Below, piece after piece: positions 7,971-16,466 of a DNA stretch of 46,966 nucleotides. Under the pieces are notes generated by a model, which was given only the letters and a program-made list of their open reading frames with translations, had not been told where the DNA came from and searched no databases. The stretch's first letter is position 1, and every line of letters begins with the position of its first letter. The position numbers and the translations under genes were made by a program. The stretch comes from JAVWMQ01 sp036637375 (GTDB taxonomy: Bacteria > Bacillota > Clostridia > Peptostreptococcales > Anaerovoracaceae), in NCBI GenBank assembly GCA_036637375.1, contig JAVWMQ010000009.1, positions 1-46,966 on the forward strand, read 5' to 3'.

Positions 7971-8038
7971 GTTACTACGGGCGGTCCTCTGTGCATAGAG
8001 AATGCCAAGAACGTCTACGATGGGAAGGAGGAAATACG
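7971..8038 (+). ncRNA. rplS leader, candidate L19 leader element
   Basis: The 68-base untranslated leader contains a small hairpin (CTCT/AGAG at about 7987-8000) and conserved-looking purine-rich segments before the ribosome binding site GGAAGGAGG. Firmicute rplS genes often carry a short cis-acting leader through which L19 is thought to control its own synthesis. I assign this by position and general appearance, not by a covariance match. Confidence 0.4.
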
Positions 8039-8389
8039 ATGGATATTTTAACAGCAATAACAAACGAATATAAGAGAAATGATGTTCCAGCATTTAGTGT
8101 TGGTGACACAGTTAAAGTACATATTAAGATCAAAGAAGGAACAAGAGAAAGAGTTCAGATTTTTGAAGGATTTGTACTAAAGAGACAGAATGGCGGAGTT
8201 GCAGAAACATTTACAGTTAGAAGAATTGCTTCTGGTGTAGGTGTAGAAAAAACTTTCCCACTTCATTCACCAAAAATCGAAAAAATCGAGGTTATTAGAG
8301 AAGGTAGCGTAAGAAGAGCTAAACTTAACTACATGCGTGAAAGAACTGGTAAGGCAGCTAAAATCAAAGCTAAAAAAACAGATAAATAG
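8039..8389 (+). CDS. rplS: 50S ribosomal protein L19
   Basis: L19 lies at the interface of the 30S and 50S subunits. Conserved segments are FSVGDTVKVHIKIKEG, RVQIFEGFVLKRQ, TFTVRRIASGVGVEKTFP and HSPKIEKIEVIREGSVRRAK. The length from the ATG at 8039 is 116 residues, usual for L19. This start has GGAAGGAGG seven bases upstream, and the in-frame extension to 7955 would run through the promoter. Unlike most Firmicutes, trmD and rimM are not upstream; the gene stands alone between its own promoter and terminator. Confidence 0.97.
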   Translation: MDILTAITNEYKRNDVPAFSVGDTVKVHIKIKEGTRERVQIFEGFVLKRQNGGVAETFTVRRIASGVGVEKTFPLHSPKIEKIEVIREGSVRRAKLNYMRERTGKAAKIKAKKTDK

Positions 8390-8399
8390 AGAACTTACG

Positions 8400-8423
8400 G
8401 GGACCAGATTGGTCCCTTTTTCT
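8400..8423 (+). terminator. rho-independent terminator after rplS
   Basis: GGGACC (8400-8405), loop AGATT, GGTCCC (8411-8416), then TTTTTCT. Confidence 0.85.
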
Positions 8424-8446
8424 ATAATAATAAAAAGGAGAATATT

Positions 8447-9283
8447 ATGTTAGGAACAATAAATTGGTATCCAGGGCATATGAAAAAAACAAGAGAACTA
8501 ATTGCAGAAAACCTAAAATTAGTTGATATTGTAATTGAGGTTATTGATGCGAGAATCCCTGTTTCAAGTAGGAACCCTATAATAGATCAATTAACAAAGG
8601 GCAAACAGAGAATTATCGTTTTAAATAAGAGTGACCTTGCTGACAAAGGTGTAAATTCAAGATGGAATACAGAGTTCCAAAGACAAGGACATTTCGTGCT
8701 TTCTATGAACTGCATGTCTGGAGATGGTGTAAAACAATTATTTAGATTGTTAGAAAATCTTCAAGAAGAAAAAAACAGTGAAAGGCTTAGACAAAAACCA
8801 TTTAGAATGATGATAGTTGGAGTTCCAAATGTGGGGAAATCATCTCTAATCAATAGAATGACTGGAAAGAAGAGTACACAAACAGGAGATAGACCTGGTG
8901 TTACAAAGGGTAAACAATGGCTTTCTCTAAAAAATGGAATGCAGCTTCTTGATACGCCTGGGATTCTTTGGCCAAAATTTGAAGATCCAAATGTAGGTGT
9001 AAATTTGGCTTTTTGTGGTTCAATTAAAGATGAAATCATAGATATTCCAGACCTTTGTTTGGAATTGATCAAAGTTCTAAGTGAAGATTATGCACAAGAA
9101 CTACTTACAAGGTATAAGCTAGAAGAGTTAGGGGAAACACCTTTAGATACTATGGAAGATATTGCCCGCAAAAGAGGTTTTATTTTGCCAGGCAAAAAAA
9201 TAGATTATGAAAGAACTGCAAGAACAATGCTAGATGAGTTTAGAGCTGGAATTATTGGAAAAATCACTTTGGAGAAGATTTAA
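8447..9283 (+). CDS. rbgA: ribosome biogenesis GTPase RbgA (YlqF)
   Basis: RbgA is a circularly permuted GTPase needed for late assembly of the 50S subunit. The permuted order of motifs is clear: G4 NKSD (near residue 60) comes before G1 GVPNVGKSSL (near 124), then G2 RPGVTKG and G3 DTPG (near 168). The N-terminus INWYPGHMKK is typical of the family and the C-terminal ANTAR-like helical region follows. Length is 278. AAAAGGAG precedes the ATG. The pairing rbgA-rnhB, here two bases apart, is also seen in Bacillus. Confidence 0.95.
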   Translation: MLGTINWYPGHMKKTRELIAENLKLVDIVIEVIDARIPVSSRNPIIDQLTKGKQRIIVLNKSDLADKGVNSRWNTEFQRQGHFVLSMNCMSGDGVKQLFRLLENLQEEKNSERLRQKPFRMMIVGVPNVGKSSLINRMTGKKSTQTGDRPGVTKGKQWLSLKNGMQLLDTPGILWPKFEDPNVGVNLAFCGSIKDEIIDIPDLCLELIKVLSEDYAQELLTRYKLEELGETPLDTMEDIARKRGFILPGKKIDYERTARTMLDEFRAGIIGKITLEKI

Positions 9284-9285
9284 CC

Positions 9286-9939
9286 ATGAAGAGAGAAGAA
9301 AAACAAAAGCTTAGATTGGCAGAGATGCGAGAATATGAAGAAAAGTTGTACGCAAAAGGAATAGAATTAATCGTTGGCGTTGACGAAGTTGGAAGAGGTC
9401 CCTTGGCGGGTCCTGTAGTTGCTGCTGCGGTGATTTTGCCTAGGGATTTTGATATTCTTGGAATTGATGATTCAAAGAAGCTGTCAGAAAAAAAGAGAGA
9501 AGAATTAGCTCCTTTAATTAAGGAAAATGCAATTGCCTATGGAATTGGAATGGTTAATAATGAAACCATTGACGAAATAAATATTTTGGAAGCAACGAAA
9601 ATTGCCATGGAAGGTGCAATAATGACATTGGCAAAGAAATTAAAGGATATGGGCAAAGGGGAAATTGAACATATATTAATTGATGCTGTTAAGTTAAATA
9701 AAATAGATAAGCCACAAACGGCAATAATCAAAGGTGATAGCAAGAGTATATCTATTGCTGCGGCATCTGTTTTGGCAAAAGTCACGAGGGATCATATTAT
9801 GATTTCGGCAAACGAAAAATACCATGGATATTCTTTTGACAAAAATAAAGGTTATGGTACAAAGGCGCACTATGAAGGCATTGATAATCAAGGGATTTGC
9901 CCTATTCATAGAAAGACGTTTTTGAAGAAATACCTTTGA
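9286..9939 (+). CDS. rnhB: ribonuclease HII
   Basis: RNase HII removes RNA from RNA-DNA hybrids and single ribonucleotides from DNA. Acidic active-site residues are visible in IVGVDEVGRGPLAGPVV (Asp and Glu near 33-34), in LIDAVKL (Asp near 142), and near KVTRDHIM. The family motifs GIDDSKKLSEKKREEL and SIAAASVLAKV are present. The N-terminal 25 residues are a short basic helix. Length is 217, slightly shorter than many. A promoter for the next operon overlaps its stop codon. Confidence 0.95.
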   Translation: MKREEKQKLRLAEMREYEEKLYAKGIELIVGVDEVGRGPLAGPVVAAAVILPRDFDILGIDDSKKLSEKKREELAPLIKENAIAYGIGMVNNETIDEINILEATKIAMEGAIMTLAKKLKDMGKGEIEHILIDAVKLNKIDKPQTAIIKGDSKSISIAAASVLAKVTRDHIMISANEKYHGYSFDKNKGYGTKAHYEGIDNQGICPIHRKTFLKKYL

Positions 9940-9964
9940 CAACAAAGTGCAAAAAAGGTATCAT
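9936..9964 (+). promoter_or_regulatory. sigma-A promoter of metF-fhs-folD
   Basis: TTGACA (9936-9941, overlapping the rnhB stop), 17 bases, TATCAT (9959-9964). Confidence 0.75.
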
Positions 9965-10002
9965 TAAAGGATAAATATTTATGGGATAAGTGGGGAATAT
10001 AA

Positions 10003-10866
10003 ATGAAAGTTAGCGAATTACTTAAACAAAAAATGACCTTTTCTTTTGAGGTTTTTCCGCCAAAAGATGATGTGAGTACTGAACCTCTTTTTGAAACTTT
10101 GGAGGAATTATATAAGTATGAACCAGACTTCATAAGTGTGACTTATGGTGCAGGTGGAACTAATATTGGACGAAGTGAAGAGGTTTGCAAAAAGATTTTA
10201 GAATCTAAGACAAATCTAATGACACACTTTACTTGCATTGGAAATACAAAGGAAGATGTCAAAAGGAATATTCAAAAGTATGTAGACCTTGGGACCAAGA
10301 ACGTTTTGGCATTAAGAGGTGACTTGCCACCAGGCTGGGAAGGAACTAGGGGAGATTTTGCTCATGGGGACAGATTGATTAAAGAAATCAAGAAGGACTT
10401 TGAGGACTTATGTATAGGTGCTGCTTGTTACCCGGAAAAGCATATTACAGCAGATTCAATGGAGGCTGATATTGCACATCTTAGATCAAAGCAAGACAAT
10501 GGAGCTGAATTTTTGATGTGCCAACTTTGTTATGATATAGAGGCATATGAACGATTTGTCGAAAAAGTTAGAAAAGCAGGTGTTAAAATCCCGATAATTG
10601 TAGGGGTTATGCCCGTTTTGTACAAAAACGGATTGATAAGAATGACAACTTTAAATGGATGCTCAATTCCTGCACAGGTTTCCAGTATAATTGGCAAATA
10701 TGGCGAAGATAGTGAGGATTTCAAAAAAGCTGGTAAGGAATACACAAAAGAGTTAATATACAAGTATATGAATTTGGGTATTGATGGTTTACATCTTTAC
10801 TCGTTAAATAAATATAAAGATTTAGCAGAAATAATTAAAGAATCAGGGATTAGAGGAACATTTTAA
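10003..10866 (+). CDS. metF: 5,10-methylenetetrahydrofolate reductase
   Basis: MetF interconverts 5,10-methylene-THF and 5-methyl-THF. The N-terminal MTFSFEVFPPK holds the family Glu, followed by FISVTYGAGGTNIGRSEEV, TCIGNTKEDV, NVLALRGDLPPGWEG and HLYSLNKY at the C-terminus. It is a TIM-barrel flavoprotein of 287 residues. It opens an operon with fhs and folD, so its role here is most likely in the methyl branch of one-carbon metabolism and not only in methionine synthesis. GTGGGG precedes the ATG. Confidence 0.93.
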   Translation: MKVSELLKQKMTFSFEVFPPKDDVSTEPLFETLEELYKYEPDFISVTYGAGGTNIGRSEEVCKKILESKTNLMTHFTCIGNTKEDVKRNIQKYVDLGTKNVLALRGDLPPGWEGTRGDFAHGDRLIKEIKKDFEDLCIGAACYPEKHITADSMEADIAHLRSKQDNGAEFLMCQLCYDIEAYERFVEKVRKAGVKIPIIVGVMPVLYKNGLIRMTTLNGCSIPAQVSSIIGKYGEDSEDFKKAGKEYTKELIYKYMNLGIDGLHLYSLNKYKDLAEIIKESGIRGTF

Positions 10867-10877
10867 GGAGGAACAAA

Positions 10878-12554
10878 ATGAGTTTTAAATCTGATATTGA
10901 GATTGCACAAGAGAGCACTCCCAAAAAGATTGTTGAAATTGCAAAAGTTGCAGGGATTGATGATGACTATGTTGAACTATATGGTAACTACAAAGCAAAG
11001 GTGGATTATAATATACTAGAAGACAAAAAGGACGTTCCAGACGGAAAGCTTATCTTAGTGACAGCGATTACTCCAACACCAGCAGGCGAGGGTAAGACAA
11101 CAACAACAGTGGGGCTTGCAGACGGTCTTAAAAAGATTGAAAAAAGCGTTATGGTTGCACTTAGAGAGCCATCTTTGGGACCTGTATTTGGTATTAAGGG
11201 TGGAGCTGCTGGGGGCGGTTATGCTCAGGTTGTTCCAATGGAAGATATTAACCTTCATTTTACTGGAGATATGCATGCTATTGGTGCAGCAAACAATCTA
11301 ATTGCAGCTATGCTAGATAACCATATTCATCAGGGAAATGATCTAAAAATAGATACTAGAAAAATAACATGGAAAAGATGCGTTGATATGAATGACAGAC
11401 AGCTTAGAAATGTTGTAGATGGTCTTGGTGGGAAGGTAAACGGAGTGCCAAGGGAAGATGGATATGACATTACAGTTGCAAGTGAAATAATGGCGATTTT
11501 GTGTTTGTCAAAGGATATAGACGATTTAAAATCTAGAATAGGCAACATTGTAGTTGCATATGATATGGATGGAAAACCAGTAACTGCTGGTATGTTGAAA
11601 TCTGAAGGTGCGGCAGCAGCATTGCTAAAAGATGCGCTTAAACCTAACCTTGTTCAAACACTTGAACATACACCAGCATTTATTCATGGTGGACCATTTG
11701 CAAATATTGCTCATGGTTGTAATTCAATTATGGCAACTAGAATGGCGTTAAAACTGGCAGATTATGTAGTTACAGAAGCAGGATTTGCGGCTGACCTTGG
11801 GGCTGAAAAGTTCTTAGATATTAAGTGTAGAATGGCTAATATTAAGCCATCTGCTGTTGTTATTGTTGCAACAGTTAGAGCCCTTAAACATCATGGGGGA
11901 GTAGCTAAGGCTGATTTGAATAATGAAGATTTAGGGGCATTAGAAAAGGGGCTACCTAATTTACTTCAACACGTAGAAAACATAACTAAAGTATACAAAT
12001 TGCCTGCAGTTGTTGCAATTAATGCGTTTCCAACTGATACAAAGGCGGAACTGGACTTAGTTGAAGCTAAGTGCAAGGAACTTGGTGTAAATGTTGCGCT
12101 AAGTGAAGTTTGGGAAAAGGGTGGCGAAGGCGGAATTGAACTTGCCAAGGAAGTTTGTAAACTTTGTGAAAAGGAAAATGATTTTGAATTTGCATACGAG
12201 GATAACTATTCAATTGTTGAAAAAATAGAAGCAGTTGCAAAGAAGGTTTATAGAGCCGATGGAGTAATTATTGAAGCTGGTGCAAAGAAACAAATTGATG
12301 AGCTTGAAGCTTTAGGCTTTGGCAATTTGCCAATATGTATTGCAAAAACTCAGTATAGTTTCAGTGACAATCCAAGTTTAAATGGAGCTCCAAGGGGATT
12401 TGATATTACAATTAAAAATGTAAAAGTATCTGCAGGAGCTGGATTTATAGTGGTTCTAACAGGGAATATAATGACAATGCCAGGGTTGCCAAAGGTGCCA
12501 GCGGCAGAGAGAATTGATGTGGATAACACAGGAAAGATATCAGGATTGTTTTAA
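10878..12554 (+). CDS. fhs: formate-tetrahydrofolate ligase
   Basis: Fhs joins formate to THF with ATP, giving 10-formyl-THF. The P-loop-like motif TPAGEGKTTTTVGL is near residue 64. Other family segments are REPSLGPVFGIKGGAAGGGY, DMHAIGAANNLIAAM and GGPFANIAHGCNSI. Length is 558, standard. AAGGAGG lies before the ATG, 11 bases after metF. It supplies C1 units for purines and fMet, or takes part in acetogenic or glycine-linked one-carbon flow. Confidence 0.97.
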   Translation: MSFKSDIEIAQESTPKKIVEIAKVAGIDDDYVELYGNYKAKVDYNILEDKKDVPDGKLILVTAITPTPAGEGKTTTTVGLADGLKKIEKSVMVALREPSLGPVFGIKGGAAGGGYAQVVPMEDINLHFTGDMHAIGAANNLIAAMLDNHIHQGNDLKIDTRKITWKRCVDMNDRQLRNVVDGLGGKVNGVPREDGYDITVASEIMAILCLSKDIDDLKSRIGNIVVAYDMDGKPVTAGMLKSEGAAAALLKDALKPNLVQTLEHTPAFIHGGPFANIAHGCNSIMATRMALKLADYVVTEAGFAADLGAEKFLDIKCRMANIKPSAVVIVATVRALKHHGGVAKADLNNEDLGALEKGLPNLLQHVENITKVYKLPAVVAINAFPTDTKAELDLVEAKCKELGVNVALSEVWEKGGEGGIELAKEVCKLCEKENDFEFAYEDNYSIVEKIEAVAKKVYRADGVIIEAGAKKQIDELEALGFGNLPICIAKTQYSFSDNPSLNGAPRGFDITIKNVKVSAGAGFIVVLTGNIMTMPGLPKVPAAERIDVDNTGKISGLF

Positions 12555-13402
12555 TGGGAAAAATTTTATTAGGTAAAGATGTTACGGCTTCAATTAATGA
12601 AAGACTTACAAGGGAAGTTTTAGAGTTAAAGGAGCAAGGTAAGAAAGTGACTCTTGGAATTGTTAGAGTTGGCGAAAATCCGTCAGATCTAGCTTACGAG
12701 AGGGGTGCGATAAAGAGGGCTGAGACAGTTGGCATTGATGTTAAACATTATGTTTATGAAGAGGATATAACTACGGAACAGGTTGTAATTGAAATTGAAA
12801 AAATCAATGAAGATCCTAATGTTGATGGAGTTTTAATCTTTAGACCATTGCCAAAGCACATTGATGATGATGCTGTCAGAAATGCGCTAAATCCGAGCAA
12901 AGATATTGATGGGATTTCAGATATTTCTATGGCTGGTGTTTATAGCGGGAAGCCTTTAGGTTATCCACCATGTACGGCTGAAGCAGCTATGGAAATTCTA
13001 AAGTTTTATGACGTTGGCCTTACAGGCAAAAAAGTTGCTGTAATTGGCAGGAGTCTTGTAATTGGTAGACCAGTGGCAATGATGCTAATGCAGGCAAATG
13101 CTACTGTAACAATTTGTCATACAAAGACAAAGAATTTATCTGAGATTACTAGAGATGCTGACATTATTATTGCTGCAGCTGGACAGGCAAAAGGCGTTAA
13201 AGCTGATCACTGCAAGGCAGGGCAAGTTATTATTGATGTAGGTATTAATTTTGATGAAGATGGCAAAATGTGCGGTGACGTGGATTTTGACAGTGTTTCT
13301 GAGATTGTATCGGCAATTACACCAGTTCCTGGTGGAGTTGGCGGAGTTACTACAGGGATTTTAATGAGCAATACCTTGGAAGCGGCAAAGGGTAATAAAT
13401 AA
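12554..13402 (+). CDS. folD: FolD-like methylene-THF dehydrogenase with atypical active site
   Basis: FolD normally has two activities, methylene-THF dehydrogenase and methenyl-THF cyclohydrolase. The overall fold is clear: GIVRVGENPSDLAYERG, VDGVLIFRPLPKHID, KDIDGISD, GRSLVIGRPVAMMLM, CHTKTKNL, ITPVPGGVGGVTTGILM. Compared with the Escherichia coli enzyme, the catalytic Lys of the YxxxK motif is Ala52 (Tyr48 is kept), and the Gln of the LVQLPLP motif is replaced (IFRPLP, Phe96). Asp119 is kept. The enzyme may therefore be a dehydrogenase without cyclohydrolase activity. Its ATG overlaps the fhs stop by one base. Confidence 0.85.
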   Translation: MGKILLGKDVTASINERLTREVLELKEQGKKVTLGIVRVGENPSDLAYERGAIKRAETVGIDVKHYVYEEDITTEQVVIEIEKINEDPNVDGVLIFRPLPKHIDDDAVRNALNPSKDIDGISDISMAGVYSGKPLGYPPCTAEAAMEILKFYDVGLTGKKVAVIGRSLVIGRPVAMMLMQANATVTICHTKTKNLSEITRDADIIIAAAGQAKGVKADHCKAGQVIIDVGINFDEDGKMCGDVDFDSVSEIVSAITPVPGGVGGVTTGILMSNTLEAAKGNK

Positions 13403-13412
13403 TTAAATAGAT

Positions 13413-13470
13413 GGCACAAGATAAAGGTGTAGTTGGGAGATTCTAAACGCAGTTTTGTTTTGTGCCTTTT
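13413..13470 (+). terminator. terminator after folD
   Basis: GGCACAA (13413-13419) pairs with TTGTGCC (13460-13466) and is followed by TTTT. The 40-base loop lowers confidence. Confidence 0.5.
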
Positions 13471-13509
13471 GAATTTTATAACTTAAAAGCTTAAAGAATA
13501 CTGAAAATC

Positions 13510-13538
13510 TTGACTTTTGATACAAAAAACAATATAAT
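13510..13538 (+). promoter_or_regulatory. sigma-A promoter of the valS operon
   Basis: TTGACT (13510-13515), 17 bases, TATAAT (13533-13538). Transcription should start near 13545, at the beginning of the T-box leader. Confidence 0.8.
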
Positions 13539-13544
13539 GTAGGG

Positions 13545-13749
13545 AAGTATTTATAATATTAGCGATGAAAAAGAGGAGTAGATAAATTACCCCAATAGAG
13601 AGAGAAACTCGTGGCTGGAAGGTTTCTTAGGACAAGTATTTATTGAAGGTTGCTTTGGAGCTTATTTGGAAATGAAGTGCTATTGACATAGTCAATAGAA
13701 TAAAGGTGGTACCGCGGAAATATTCGTCCTTTAATTAAGGGCGATTTTT
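13545..13749 (+). ncRNA. T-box riboswitch, valine-responsive
   Basis: The leader has the AG-rich stem I elements (AGAGGAGTA near 13572 and AGAGAGA near 13600), the distal loop GTGGCTGG, and the invariant T-box AAGGTGGTACCGCG (13703-13716). It ends in a terminator stem. Pairing ATAAAT with ATTTAT in lower stem I leaves GAAGGTTGC in the specifier loop, so the specifier is probably GTT (13649-13651), a valine codon followed by a purine. This agrees with the downstream valS. Uncharged tRNA-Val should stabilise the antiterminator and allow expression of the operon. Confidence 0.92.
13725..13749 (+). terminator. T-box attenuator terminator
   Basis: CGTCCTT (13725-13731) pairs with AAGGGCG (13737-13743), then ATTTTT. 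It competes with the antiterminator formed by the T-box sequence. Confidence 0.85.
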
Positions 13750-13778
13750 ATTTACCAAAAATAATAGTAAGGAGATAT

Positions 13779-16466
13779 ATGAGTATGGAAAAAAATCTAG
13801 CAAAAACGTATAATCCTCATGAATTTGAGGCGAGAATCTATGAAAACTGGGAAAAGAATGGTGCTTTTGGTGCAAAAGTAGATGAAAACAAAAAGCCATT
13901 TACAATTGTAATGCCACCACCAAATATTACAGGACAATTACATATGGGGCATGCACTTGACCACACATTACAAGATGTGTTGATTAGATATAAGAGAATG
14001 GAAGGGTATTCAGCTCTTTGGTTACCAGGAAGCGATCACGCAAGTATTGCAACAGAAGTTAAGGTTGTTGAAAAACTTAGAGCAGATGGAATTGACAAGG
14101 AAGAGATTGGTAGAGAAGAATTTCTAAAACATGCTTGGGAGTGGAAAGAGCTTTATGGTGGCAAAATTACTGAGCAGTGTAGAAAGCTGGGAGATTCATG
14201 TGACTGGTCAAGAGAAAGATTTACAATGGATGAAGGCTGCAACAAGGCGGTTAAAGAAGCATTCATTAAACTTTATAACAAAGGGCTAATTTATAAAGGA
14301 AATAGATTAATTAACTGGTGTCCAACTTGTGGAACCTCTCTTTCTGATGCTGAGGTTGAACACGATGACAAAAACGGGAAGTACTGGTACTTTAGATATC
14401 CAGCAGCAGATGGTGGAGAAGGTATTGTAATTGCAACAAGTAGACCTGAAACAATTTTTGCAGACGTTGCTATCGCTGTACATCCAGAGGACGAAAGATA
14501 TAAGGATTTAATTGGCAAGAACGTTGTTATTCCTTTAATTAACAGAGAAATCCCTGTAATTGCCGATCTTTATCCAGATAGAGAAAAAGGAACAGGTGCT
14601 GTAAAAATTACACCAGCTCATGATGTAAATGACTTTGAAGTTGGCAAAAGACATAACCTTGAAAGTCCTGCATGTATTGATTTTGAAGCGAAGATGAATG
14701 ATATGGCTATGAAATATGCAGGAATGGATAGATATGAATGTAGAAAAGAGTGGGTAAAGGATCTTGACGAAGCAGGTTTCCTTGTTAAAACTGAGGATAT
14801 CGTAATTCCTGTTGGCGAATGCTATAGATGTAAAACAGCTGTTGAACCTATGCTTTCTGATCAGTGGTTTGTAGCTATGGAAGAGCTTGCAAAACCAGCC
14901 CTTGAAGCTGCTAAGAATGGAAGCCTAAAGCATGTACCAGACAGATTTGAAAAAATATATTTACATTGGTTAGAAAATATTAGAGACTGGTGTATTTCAA
15001 GACAGCTTTGGTGGGGACACAGGATCCCAGCATATTACTGTGATGACTGTGGCGAATTAATGGTAGCTAGTGAAGCACCACCAAAATGCACAAAGTGTGG
15101 TAGTGAAAAAATAAGACAAGACGAGGACGTTTTAGATACATGGTTCTCATCAGCTTTATGGCCTTTCTCAACTTTAGGTTGGCCAGACAAAACACCAGAT
15201 TTAAATTACTTCTATCCAACAGATGTTTTAGTAACAGGATATGACATTATTTTCTTTTGGGTTGTTAGAATGGTATTCTCTGCTATTGAAATGACTGACG
15301 AAGTTCCTTTTGAACATGTTTATGTTCATGGCCTTGTTAGAGATGCAGAAGGTAGAAAAATGAGTAAATCTCTAGGAAACGGTATTGACCCACTTGAAGT
15401 TATCGAAGATGTTGGTGCAGATGCTCTTAGATTTATGCTTATTTCAGGTATAACACCGGGTAATGATATGAGGTTCCAGCTTGATAAATTAGAATCAGCT
15501 AGAAACTTTGCAAATAAACTTTGGAACGCATCAAGATTCGTTATTATGAACCTTCAAGACGAAGACGGAAACTTCCTACCACTTGCAGACGAAAAAACTG
15601 CAAACTTAAAGGATGAAGATAAATGGATGATTTCAAGAGTAAATGATGCGGCAAAATATGTAAAAGAAACAATGGATAAGTTTGACTTATCTCTTGCAGC
15701 TCAAAGAGTAAATGATGTAATTTGGAATGAATATTGTGACTGGTATATTGAAATTGTAAAGGGTAGACTTTATGGTGATGATGAAGCAGACAAAGAAGTT
15801 GCAAGAATGGTTCTAGTTAAGGCACTAAAGGATATGCTAAAGATGCTACACCCATTTATGCCATTTATTACAGAAGAAATCTGGAGCTACTTGCCACAAG
15901 GTGAGGCTAATGCTGACAACGATGAAAACTTCTTAATTCTTGAATCATGGCCGGTTTATGATGAAACAAAAACATATAATGCAGAGGTTGTTAAACTAGA
16001 AGCTGCAATGGAAATTATTAAGACTATTAGAAATATTAGAGCAGAAGCTGATGCAGCACCAAGCAAAGCATTAACAGCAGTTATTCTAGCGACTGGCGAA
16101 AATTTAGAAATAGTAAAAGCTGGCGAAAGATACATCAAAAAAATAGCTAACATAACAGATATTTTGTACACTGAGAATAAAGAGGAAGCTCCAGAAGAGG
16201 CTATGTCAGCAGTAACAGGGTATGGAGAAATTTTCATACCACTTGATGAACTTGTTGATTTTGCAGCTGAATTTGAAAGATTAACAAAGGAAAAGAAAAA
16301 GCTTGAAGGTGAAGTTATGCGTGTTGTAAAAATGCTTGGTAACGAAGGCTTTGTAAGCAAAGCACCTGAAGCAAAAATTAAGGAAGAACAAGCAAAAAAA
16401 GCTAAGTATGAAGAAATGCTTAATAAAGTCATTGATAGACTGGAAATGATAGAGAAAAAAATATGA
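13779..16466 (+). CDS. valS: valyl-tRNA synthetase
   Basis: This is a class Ia aminoacyl-tRNA synthetase that charges tRNA-Val. The HIGH motif appears as HMGH near residue 55 and KMSKS near residue 527. The editing (CP1) domain lies between, with TSRPETIFADVAIAVHPED. Zinc-binding-like cysteines occur at CYRCKTA and CDDCGE..CTKCGS. The C-terminal coiled coil (about 835-895) is rich in Glu and Lys. Length is 895, usual. AAGGAG lies before the ATG. The gene overlaps folC by four bases. Confidence 0.97.
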   Translation: MSMEKNLAKTYNPHEFEARIYENWEKNGAFGAKVDENKKPFTIVMPPPNITGQLHMGHALDHTLQDVLIRYKRMEGYSALWLPGSDHASIATEVKVVEKLRADGIDKEEIGREEFLKHAWEWKELYGGKITEQCRKLGDSCDWSRERFTMDEGCNKAVKEAFIKLYNKGLIYKGNRLINWCPTCGTSLSDAEVEHDDKNGKYWYFRYPAADGGEGIVIATSRPETIFADVAIAVHPEDERYKDLIGKNVVIPLINREIPVIADLYPDREKGTGAVKITPAHDVNDFEVGKRHNLESPACIDFEAKMNDMAMKYAGMDRYECRKEWVKDLDEAGFLVKTEDIVIPVGECYRCKTAVEPMLSDQWFVAMEELAKPALEAAKNGSLKHVPDRFEKIYLHWLENIRDWCISRQLWWGHRIPAYYCDDCGELMVASEAPPKCTKCGSEKIRQDEDVLDTWFSSALWPFSTLGWPDKTPDLNYFYPTDVLVTGYDIIFFWVVRMVFSAIEMTDEVPFEHVYVHGLVRDAEGRKMSKSLGNGIDPLEVIEDVGADALRFMLISGITPGNDMRFQLDKLESARNFANKLWNASRFVIMNLQDEDGNFLPLADEKTANLKDEDKWMISRVNDAAKYVKETMDKFDLSLAAQRVNDVIWNEYCDWYIEIVKGRLYGDDEADKEVARMVLVKALKDMLKMLHPFMPFITEEIWSYLPQGEANADNDENFLILESWPVYDETKTYNAEVVKLEAAMEIIKTIRNIRAEADAAPSKALTAVILATGENLEIVKAGERYIKKIANITDILYTENKEEAPEEAMSAVTGYGEIFIPLDELVDFAAEFERLTKEKKKLEGEVMRVVKMLGNEGFVSKAPEAKIKEEQAKKAKYEEMLNKVIDRLEMIEKKI

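Noticed and set aside
15956..16432. 158-aa minus-strand frame inside valS
   Set aside because: Low-complexity Ser-rich antisense translation of a Lys/Glu-rich coiled coil; no start signals.
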